DNA of 64,000 nucleotides from Paenibacillus durus (GTDB lineage: Bacteria; Bacillota; Bacilli; Paenibacillales; Paenibacillaceae), in assembly GCF_000756615.1 (NCBI RefSeq), contig NZ_CP009288.1:1612001-1676000 (forward strand), given 5' to 3'. Shown here piece by piece: positions 57,713 to 64,000 of the stretch. The notes beneath the pieces were generated by a model. That model saw only the letters and a list, made by a program, of their open reading frames with translations. It was not told the origin of the DNA and ran no database searches. How positions within the stretch are numbered: the first letter of the stretch is position 1; each line of letters opens with the position of its first letter. Position numbers and translations under genes: made by a program.

Positions 57713-59287
57713 ATGCATCTTACGGTCGAAGAGGCGTTATCGATTTATCCTCTGTCGGAAGCAAAGCTGATTGCTGGCTCCAAAGGAACTCACAGAATCG
57801 TCAAATCGATCAATGTGATGGATGCGCCGGATATTTCGGACTGGATCAAGGAAGGCGAGATGCTGCTTACGACAGCCTATCTGATCAAGGATAACCCGGA
57901 GCAGGCGTCGGCGCTGCTTCACAAGCTCAATCGGAGGGGCTCTTCGGGACTCGGCATCAAGCTTGGCCGATTCTGGGAATCGGTTCCTGATGCTCTGATC
58001 GCCGAAGCGGACGAATTGAATTTCCCGCTCATCGAGCTTCCATTCCAATTTACCTTTTCCGACCAGATGAACGGTCTGTTTCGGGCGGAGCTCGCCCGCA
58101 GGACGGGTACCCTGCAAGCCGTTCTTGAGAAGCAGCGCAAGCTGATGCGCTTTGCCCTGCGCCCCGTCCGCAGCCGCTCGCTTCTGGAGTCGGTCTCCGA
58201 TGTCATCGGCCATCCGATTGCCATCATCGGCAGCCGGGGCGAACTGCTGTTCAATAACTCCTCCCACAGCGAGCGGGAACTGCTCGGCGGATGGCCGTGG
58301 GGGAACCGGAACCGCAAGGTGCGCATCGGAGAGGAAGCGGGTTACCGTCTTCCGCTTTTGCAGGGAGAAGAGAGCTTCGGTTATCTTATCTTTTGCTCCA
58401 TTGACCCGCTGCTTCTATCTATTGAAGAAAGCCTGTTCGTGCAGGGAGCCGAGCTTATCGCGCACCACATCCGGTCTGGGGATGAGGATTATTTTGAGCA
58501 TGATTTGCATAGAGAGTTTGGGAAGCTGCTTCGCCGTTACCTGAAGGGCGATCTGTCCTGTGCCGAACTGGTAAAGGCGGCTGATACACTGGACTACGGG
58601 CTGCTGCAAGCGCCGTTTCAGCTTGTTCTTAGTGATGTGCCCGAAGCGGGAGAGCTGCGGCAGCACGAACTGACCCGCCTTAAAGAAGAATATGCGCAGC
58701 ATCCGGAGTTTGACAAGATGAAGGCTTTTCATCTTGTGATGGAAGAAGGGCTCTTGTCCATCTATTCGGGAGAAAGGGTGGCGCCGGAGCGTTTTTCCGC
58801 TATTATTGAGTCCTGCTTCGACAAACTGAAGATCGGCGAGAGCTTCTACCCCCGGGCTGCGATCAGCAGCCGGAAGAGTAAACCGGAGGAGACCAGGGAA
58901 GCTTTTGCCGAAGTAAAAGAAGCTTTGCGTTTGACGGCGCACTGGAATGCGGGACAGCAGGTTGCGCATTACCGTCAGCTTGAACTGGCCATGGTGCTGC
59001 AGCAGGTTCCTGCCGAGATGATGCAGAAATATTTCAGCCGCATATTGGCCGGACTGCTGGGCCGTGAGCCAGAGTATGTAAGGGAGATGCTGCATACGCT
59101 GGAAGCTTTTTTGGAAAATGACGGCCATATCAATGAAACAGCCAAAAAGCTGTTCATTCACCGCAATACGGCCACCTACCGGATGGAGAAGCTGAGCGAG
59201 CTGCTGGACGTTGATTTCAAAAAGACCGACGACTTGCTGCGGCTGAAGCTGGCGTTTCTATTCCGTAAAATGCTGGAGCGCGGCTGA
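57713..59287 (+). CDS. pucR: PucR-family purine catabolism regulator
   Basis: 524 residues. An N-terminal PucR domain (MHLTVEEALSIYPLSEAKLIAG, DAPDISDWIKEGEMLLTTAY), a GGDEF-like CdaR middle region, and a C-terminal HTH (ETAKKLFIHRNTATYRMEKL) at about 476-500. In Bacillus, PucR activates genes for purine degradation, with allantoin, allantoate or uric acid as signals. GGAGGAGAGG lies ahead of the ATG at 57713. A TnrA/GlnR box lies in its promoter. The gene lies between the amidase and xdhC, which supports a role as local regulator. Confidence 0.88.
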   Translation: MHLTVEEALSIYPLSEAKLIAGSKGTHRIVKSINVMDAPDISDWIKEGEMLLTTAYLIKDNPEQASALLHKLNRRGSSGLGIKLGRFWESVPDALIAEADELNFPLIELPFQFTFSDQMNGLFRAELARRTGTLQAVLEKQRKLMRFALRPVRSRSLLESVSDVIGHPIAIIGSRGELLFNNSSHSERELLGGWPWGNRNRKVRIGEEAGYRLPLLQGEESFGYLIFCSIDPLLLSIEESLFVQGAELIAHHIRSGDEDYFEHDLHREFGKLLRRYLKGDLSCAELVKAADTLDYGLLQAPFQLVLSDVPEAGELRQHELTRLKEEYAQHPEFDKMKAFHLVMEEGLLSIYSGERVAPERFSAIIESCFDKLKIGESFYPRAAISSRKSKPEETREAFAEVKEALRLTAHWNAGQQVAHYRQLELAMVLQQVPAEMMQKYFSRILAGLLGREPEYVREMLHTLEAFLENDGHINETAKKLFIHRNTATYRMEKLSELLDVDFKKTDDLLRLKLAFLFRKMLERG

Positions 59288-59321
59288 AATACGGGTCGCT
59301 GAAGAGTAAAGGAGGGAGTTC

Positions 59322-60257
59322 ATGAGCGCGTACGATATTGTAAACCGCATCAAGAGAGATGAGACTCCCGCCGTGCTGGCTACCCTGATTGGAGTAGAAG
59401 GACACTCATACCGAAAGGCCGGAGCGGTCATGCTATTTCATGAGGAGGGAACGATAGGAAGCCTTAGCCCTGGATGTCTGGAAAGCGATTTGCAGCTCCG
59501 AACCGGGGATGTGTGGAAATCAGGGATGCCAGAGACCGTGGAATATGATATGCTGTCTCAGGATGATTTCTCATGGGGAGAAGCGGTGGGCTGCGGCGGC
59601 AAGATTAAGGTAGTGCTGGAGCCGGTAAAAGGGGATCTCAGGAATTTGATGCTTGAAGCCCATGGCCTCATGACCTACGGTCAAAGCGTGATGCTGCGGC
59701 GGAGTCTAGCAGGCGGGAACTATGCCTATTCGCTGGAAGCGGCTGCCGGAGCGCTGGAGATGCGGGCGGATGATGGCTGGAGTGAAGCTTCGTTCGTAAC
59801 GCTGCTTGTTCCCAAGCCGCGTCTTGTTCTGTTTGGTCCCGGGCATGACGCACGCCCCATCGCGGATTTAGCGGTCAGAACCGGCTTTCGCATTGCCATC
59901 GCTGACTGGCGCGAGACCAGCTTACTGCTTGGATTTGATGCAGAGGAAAAAGTCGTTTGTTCTCCGGGCGAGGCCGCAGACCGGCTTCATATCGGCAGAA
60001 GCGATTACGTCCTGATCTGCAGCCATCAGCTCCAGCGGGATCGCATATTTCTCGAATATGTTATTAAGCATAAGCCTTGTTATATAGGCATCATTGGCTC
60101 CAAAGCGAGAATAGGCATGCTGCTGGAGGGGCTGGATGCGCCGGAGACGCTGTACGCGCCTGTCGGGCTGTCTATCGGAGGAGAAGGGCCGGAAGAAATT
60201 GCCGTCAGTATTGTGGCAGAGATGATTCAGGTCAGAAGATCAGGTTCCCGTAAGTAG
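59322..60257 (+). CDS. pucA: XdhC-family molybdenum cofactor insertion protein
   Basis: 311 residues. N-terminal XdhC/CoxI domain (EGHSYRKAGAVMLFHEEGTIGSLSPGCLESDL) with the conserved Cys, and a C-terminal Rossmann domain (RLVLFGPGHDARPIADLA, YIGIIGSKARIG). XdhC binds and sulfurates the cofactor and delivers it to xanthine dehydrogenase. In Bacillus pucA precedes pucB and the dehydrogenase genes pucCDE. AAAGGAGGG lies ahead of the ATG, 34 bases after pucR. The dehydrogenase subunits are not in the window. Confidence 0.87.
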   Translation: MSAYDIVNRIKRDETPAVLATLIGVEGHSYRKAGAVMLFHEEGTIGSLSPGCLESDLQLRTGDVWKSGMPETVEYDMLSQDDFSWGEAVGCGGKIKVVLEPVKGDLRNLMLEAHGLMTYGQSVMLRRSLAGGNYAYSLEAAAGALEMRADDGWSEASFVTLLVPKPRLVLFGPGHDARPIADLAVRTGFRIAIADWRETSLLLGFDAEEKVVCSPGEAADRLHIGRSDYVLICSHQLQRDRIFLEYVIKHKPCYIGIIGSKARIGMLLEGLDAPETLYAPVGLSIGGEGPEEIAVSIVAEMIQVRRSGSRK

Positions 60258-60276
60258 CCGAAAGGAGCGGATAACG

Positions 60277-60921
60277 TTGAAAGTAGCCGGAATTTACCTG
60301 GCGGCGGGGCAGAGCAGCCGGATGGGCACCTCCAAGGTTTCTTTGAGGCTGTCGCAGGACGTGGCGCTTGGGAGCGTCGCGCTCAGTGAACTGGAACGCT
60401 GCGGCCTTGAACCGCTGGTCGTAGTTGTGAGGGCTAACGACAAGCTGGAGTGGCTTCCGCCCGAGAGCGGAGTGCTGGGATCAAGACGAACGGAGACTTG
60501 CCTAACCGCACACCTAGGACTGTCTTTCTCCCTCCGCTGCGGCTTGAATGCGGTGCTGCCAGCCGAACCGGATGCGGTGGTGGTCGCGCTTGCCGATCAG
60601 CCGTTCATTACAGCAGGGCTGGTCGGCCGCCTGATTGAAACCTTCCGGTGCTCGCCGGCTCTGGATTATGTCGCTTCCAATGGCAACGGAACGGTCATGC
60701 CGCCGGCTCTGTTCTCCAAAACGTTGTTTCCGGCGCTCCAGCAGCTCGATGGCGACCGCGGCGCGGCAGGCATATTCCGTTCCCCGGACTATAAAGGCGC
60801 GGTAATTGAAGGGGAGTCTCCCTTATTCTTCATGGATGCTGATACGGAAGGGGATTTCATAGAAGTTCGCCGGGAGTGGATGCTTAGAAGCGGCCGGAAT
60901 CGAGACTCTGCCGATATATAA
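60277..60921 (+). CDS. pucB: MobA/PucB-like nucleotidyltransferase for molybdopterin cofactor
   Basis: 214 residues with the nucleotide-binding start LAAGQSSRMGTSK and the D-Q-P-F of a MobA-like NTP transferase (VVVALADQPFITAGL). Relatives attach CMP to the molybdenum cofactor for xanthine dehydrogenase-type enzymes. The TTG start lies 9 bases after AAAGGAG, 19 bases after the xdhC stop, so the two form an operon. The start is unusual but no other fits as well. Confidence 0.85.
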   Translation: MKVAGIYLAAGQSSRMGTSKVSLRLSQDVALGSVALSELERCGLEPLVVVVRANDKLEWLPPESGVLGSRRTETCLTAHLGLSFSLRCGLNAVLPAEPDAVVVALADQPFITAGLVGRLIETFRCSPALDYVASNGNGTVMPPALFSKTLFPALQQLDGDRGAAGIFRSPDYKGAVIEGESPLFFMDADTEGDFIEVRREWMLRSGRNRDSADI

Positions 60922-61026
60922 GCCTGGCATATGTTATGATTCCTTACAATTTTTAATATTCTTAGGCTTGGGATAGTGCGAAACGCACAAAATATCCCCT
61001 CCTTTTCGTCGTTATGCACAAACGTA

Positions 61027-61043
61027 TGTTATATAAATTTACG
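61027..61043. promoter_or_regulatory. Near-match TnrA/GlnR box upstream of the second BMP gene
   Basis: TGTTATATAAATTTACG differs from TGTNA-N7-TNACA by the final base. It lies about 140 bases before the second BMP gene start and 85 bases after the preceding stop. With the perfect box at pucR, this suggests shared nitrogen control. A long imperfect hairpin (GCTCTGG/CCAGAGC, 61048-61096) follows in the leader. Confidence 0.4.
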
Positions 61044-61181
61044 CACGGCTCTGGCCTCCAGTATATTAAAAATATAATATTCCTGAAGACCAGAGCTCCA
61101 ATGACGGAGCTTCGGCTGGAAACGGCCAGTTCATAATATGTTAGCTTTCATGCTACACGACATTTTAGGAGGAGGAAAACA

Positions 61182-62357
61182 ATGAAACAAAGGGGTCGGG
61201 CATTCAAATTGAGTTTCATGCTGCTGTTTGTGCTTGCGATTGTGCTTGCAGGCTGCGGCGGCAACAACAATACGGGAGGAAACGCAGGAGCGTCCTCGGA
61301 GCCGGCGGCAACCGCCACGGCGACGGCGGGAGATTCGGCGGGTGCGTCCGCGAAGCCGTCAGGAGAGAAGCCCAAGGTGGCGTTCGTATACATCGGGCCT
61401 CCAGGCGATGGTGGTTATACTTACCAGCATGATCAAGGGCGCAAAGCAATGGAAGCGGAACTCGGCATTAAGGCCGATGCTATAGAGAACATTCCTGAGG
61501 GCCCTGATGCTGAGCGCATCATTACCGAGCTGGCGCAAAGCCATGACATCGTATTTACGACAAGCTTCGGCTATATGGAACAGACGCTCAGCGTAGCGAA
61601 GAAATTCCCGAACGTCAAGTTCGATCATGCTTCCGGTTTTAAGACCGCCGAGAACATGGGCAACTACTTCGGAAAGAACTATCAAGCGAGTTATCTGACG
61701 GGTATTGCAGCAGGCAAAATGACCAAGAAAAATCATCTTGGCTATGTCGGCGCTTTCCCGATCAGCGAAGTTATCTACAACCTTAATGCGTTTACGCTTG
61801 GCGCACAAAGTGTAAACCCGGACATTAAAGTCGACGTCGTATGGACAAACACTTGGTATGATCCGACGACGGAGCGCCAGGCTGCAATCAGCTTGCTGGA
61901 CAAAGGCGCCGACGTGCTGCTCGCATACCAGGATTCCCCTGCTACGATCCAGGCGGCTGCTGAGCGCGGCGCATTCGCTGGCGGCAACGACTCCGACATG
62001 AAGAAATACGCGCCTGACAATTATTTGACGAACCCGGTATGGAACTGGGGACCGTACTACACGAAGACCGTAAAATCGGTTATGGACGGAACCTGGAAGA
62101 ACGAGCAGTATTCCGGCGACATGGCTGACGGCATGATTGATCTGGCTCCTTTCGGCAACAAGGTTCCCGAGGATGTGCAGAAGCTTGTGGCCGATGCCAA
62201 GGCGAAGATCATCAGCGGTGAATTGAATGTCTTCACGGGTCCGATCAGCGATAACCAGGGCAATGAGAAAGTTCCGGCAGGAAAGAGTCTTACACTTGAA
62301 GAAGTGCTGGGCATGAACTGGCTGGCCAAGGGCGTAGTTGGAACGCTTCCTAAATAA
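61182..62357 (+). CDS. BMP-family binding lipoprotein, purine-cluster copy
   Basis: 391 residues: signal peptide MKQRGRAFKLSFMLLFVLAI with lipobox L-A-G-C at residues 22-25, an Ala/Thr-rich linker, then a BMP-type binding domain (PPGDGGYTYQHDQGRKAMEAE, YFGKNYQASYLTGIAAGKM, DVLLAYQDSPATIQAA). Although related to the lipoprotein at 19767, it is clearly divergent and lies in the purine cluster, so a purine base, nucleoside or ureide ligand is inferred. GGAGGAGG lies ahead of the ATG. It is followed by a strong hairpin and the ATPase gene. Confidence 0.9.
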   Translation: MKQRGRAFKLSFMLLFVLAIVLAGCGGNNNTGGNAGASSEPAATATATAGDSAGASAKPSGEKPKVAFVYIGPPGDGGYTYQHDQGRKAMEAELGIKADAIENIPEGPDAERIITELAQSHDIVFTTSFGYMEQTLSVAKKFPNVKFDHASGFKTAENMGNYFGKNYQASYLTGIAAGKMTKKNHLGYVGAFPISEVIYNLNAFTLGAQSVNPDIKVDVVWTNTWYDPTTERQAAISLLDKGADVLLAYQDSPATIQAAAERGAFAGGNDSDMKKYAPDNYLTNPVWNWGPYYTKTVKSVMDGTWKNEQYSGDMADGMIDLAPFGNKVPEDVQKLVADAKAKIISGELNVFTGPISDNQGNEKVPAGKSLTLEEVLGMNWLAKGVVGTLPK

Positions 62358-62425
62358 GCATGTTTTGACCTGTTTTAAGCTATGCAAAATTCGTTTGTAA
62401 TATCCGTTAAATAAGAGGAAGACCA

Positions 62426-62470
62426 TACAGGTGGGGCGGGCTCTTAATCCAAGAACCTTCCCCACCTGTA
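62426..62470 (+). other. Intercistronic hairpin between BMP and ATPase genes
   Basis: TACAGGTGGGG (62426-62436) and CCCCACCTGTA (62460-62470) are perfect 11-base complements. No T run follows. The position is equivalent to that in the nup operon, and the structure may reduce expression of the ATPase relative to the binding protein. Confidence 0.55.
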
Positions 62471-62499
62471 CTACAACTATGAGGAAGGAGGCGTTCCAC

Positions 62500-64000
62500 A
62501 TGCAGGAATATTCGGTAGAAATGCGCGGGATTGTCAAACGGTTCGGTTCGGTAACCGCGAGCGACCAAGTCGATTTTTCGGCAAACGCGGGCGAGATACA
62601 CGCGCTGCTTGGTGAGAACGGGGCGGGAAAAAGCACCGTCATGAGCATGCTGTCGGGCGTGTATAGGGCGGATGAAGGAGAGATTCTGATTCACGGCAAA
62701 TCTGCCAAGATTCGTTCTCCCAAAGATGCGGCTATGCTCGGCGTCGGCATGGTATTTCAGAACTTCAGACTGGTGCAGACCTTGACGGCAGCGGAAAATA
62801 TCGTGCTTGGCGAAAAGTCGTCTTTCTGGCGCGGGAGAAACTGGATTAAAAACAAACATAAAGAAATTGAGGAGTTGGCGGAACGCTTCGGACTAAAATT
62901 TCCGGTGGACCGTCCCATATGGCAGCTTTCCGTCGGGGAGCAGCAGCGGGTGGAGATCGTCAAGACGCTCTATCGCGGCGCCGACATTATCATTCTGGAT
63001 GAACCGACTTCGGTGCTTACGCCGGGTGAGGTAGAAGGGCTGTTCAGCACACTGCGCCGGATGAAGCAGGAAGGAAAGACGGTTATCATGACCACGCATA
63101 AAATGAAGGAAGTCATGGCGTCTTCGGACCGCATTTCGGTCATGCGCAAGGGTAAAATGATTGCTACGCTGGTTACCAAAGATACCGATGAGCGCGAGCT
63201 TGCCCGGCTGATGGTCGGCAGAGAAGTGGTTATTGAGCGTCAGGAGCGCGAAGCTACGGAGGGCGAAGAACTGCTTAACGTTACAAACTTAAGCGTCCAT
63301 GCCGATCATGGCCGCAAGGCTCTGGACAGTCTGTCCCTGAGCGTGCGAAAGGGCGAAATCGTCGGTGTAGCCGGAGTGGCGGGCAACGGCCAGAAGGAAT
63401 TGGCTGAAGTTCTGACCGGTCTTCGGACGTGGAGAGAAGGCGAAATTATCTTTGACGGAAGTCCCGTCAAGACAGCTTCGGTTCGCGGAGCGATTGACTC
63501 GGGCATCTCTCATGTACCGGAAAACCGTATGAAGAGCGGCTTGGCCGGAAAGCTCGGGTCTGTCGATAATTTGCTGTTCAAATCGTACCGTTCCGAGGAG
63601 CATTCGAAATTAGGCATCCTGAAAGCGGCCAAGAACCGTGCATGGTCCGAGGAGCTTGTTCGTAAATTTGATGTGAAGACGCCGGAACTGGATACGCCTG
63701 TCCAGCATCTGTCCGGCGGCAACCAGCAAAAGCTGTTATTCGCGCGGGAAGTTACCCACCGTCCGAAGTTGATGGTGGCTGTTCATCCGACGCAGGGCCT
63801 TGATGTCGGCGCGACAGCGGGGGTGCATGAGCTGCTTATGGAGCTCCGCGCTTCCGGGAGCGGTGTGCTGCTCATTTCAGAGGATCTGGATGAGCTCTTG
63901 CAGCTGTCGGATCGGATACTGGTCATTTATAACGGAGCAATTATTGGTGAGGAGACCCATGAGATGGCGGACAGAGAAAACATCGGCCTTATGATGGCGG
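62500..64000 (+). CDS. ABC transporter ATP-binding protein, purine-cluster copy (right edge, incomplete)
   Basis: The open frame begins at ATG 62500, 7 bases after GAAGGAGG, and continues past the window edge (500 residues seen). It is a double ATPase like the nupO product: Walker A GENGAGKST near residue 39 and the Q-Q-Q-R-V-E motif of domain 1, LSGGNQQKLLFAREV in domain 2. Permease genes are expected beyond the edge. Substrate range is inferred from the purine cluster. Confidence 0.92.
   Translation, partial: MQEYSVEMRGIVKRFGSVTASDQVDFSANAGEIHALLGENGAGKSTVMSMLSGVYRADEGEILIHGKSAKIRSPKDAAMLGVGMVFQNFRLVQTLTAAENIVLGEKSSFWRGRNWIKNKHKEIEELAERFGLKFPVDRPIWQLSVGEQQRVEIVKTLYRGADIIILDEPTSVLTPGEVEGLFSTLRRMKQEGKTVIMTTHKMKEVMASSDRISVMRKGKMIATLVTKDTDERELARLMVGREVVIERQEREATEGEELLNVTNLSVHADHGRKALDSLSLSVRKGEIVGVAGVAGNGQKELAEVLTGLRTWREGEIIFDGSPVKTASVRGAIDSGISHVPENRMKSGLAGKLGSVDNLLFKSYRSEEHSKLGILKAAKNRAWSEELVRKFDVKTPELDTPVQHLSGGNQQKLLFAREVTHRPKLMVAVHPTQGLDVGATAGVHELLMELRASGSGVLLISEDLDELLQLSDRILVIYNGAIIGEETHEMADRENIGLMMA

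Noticed and set aside
60922..61181. Purine riboswitch before the second BMP gene
   Set aside because: The long hairpin there lacks the conserved purine-aptamer core and loop pairs, so no riboswitch was called.
1..64000. Insertion sequences, prophage genes, CRISPR arrays
   Set aside because: No transposase, integrase, capsid or regularly spaced repeat was found on either strand.

Overview
This 64 kb window comes from the chromosome of a low-to-mid GC Gram-positive endospore former, most likely Paenibacillus or a close relative. Supporting signs are a T-box ahead of ilvB, an infC-rpmI-rplT operon with a leader terminator and an AUU/AUC-type infC start, a spore-coat transglutaminase (tgl), pairs resembling Bacillus ytqA/ytqB and nupNOPQ, strong GGAGG ribosome sites, and candidate Fur, PerR and TnrA/GlnR boxes. 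No phage, insertion sequence, CRISPR array or rRNA operon is visible. Content is mostly core housekeeping with a few accessory stretches.

Layout. 0-15.8 kb: a predicted nuclease-fold/winged-helix protein, a FrnE-type DsbA protein, oleate hydratase with its TetR regulator, recQ, a B12-binding radical SAM protein, a frameshifted GNAT gene with a nucleotidyltransferase, a lipase-like hydrolase, manA, ytqB-ytqA, trmB and a PAP2 phosphatase. 15.8-25.6 kb: a membrane glycosyltransferase, the infC operon, a thioesterase and a complete nucleoside ABC importer (nupNOPQ-like). 25.6-37.7 kb: the branched-chain amino acid block (T-box, ilvB, ilvN, ilvC, leuA), an ECF sigma/anti-sigma operon with two membrane proteins, an aldo-keto reductase, leuB, and a peroxiredoxin behind a perfect PerR box. 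37.7-50 kb: an orphan PAS histidine kinase, feoA-feoB with a Cys-rich partner behind a Fur box, a GGDEF-EAL protein, tRNA-Gly, an M20 dipeptidase, tgl, a 5'-truncated histidine kinase, a small secreted protein with a frameshift in its signal peptide, and a 51-residue membrane peptide. 50-64 kb: an ABC-F ATPase preceded by a 54-codon ORF and a terminator, a PH-domain protein, a two-gene chromate transporter, and a purine/amide nitrogen-scavenging cluster (gamma-glutamyltransferase-like, amidase, pucR, xdhC, mobA-like, BMP lipoprotein, ABC ATPase) that runs off the right edge.

How parts work together. ilvB/ilvN, ilvC, leuA and leuB supply four of the enzymes for valine/leucine synthesis; ilvD and leuCD are elsewhere. 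The right-hand cluster looks like the Bacillus puc regulon with its xanthine dehydrogenase subunits missing from view. A perfect TnrA/GlnR-type box overlaps the pucR promoter and a near match lies ahead of the BMP gene, which suggests nitrogen-limitation control. No single large, clearly undescribed system is present. The most interesting leads are the ABC-F leader ORF with attenuator, the nitrogen-controlled puc-like cluster with an atypical gamma-glutamyltransferase and amidase, the nuclease-fold/winged-helix fusion, and the homopolymer frameshift in a secreted protein. All functional names rest on reading the sequence and recall of families; no database search was run.
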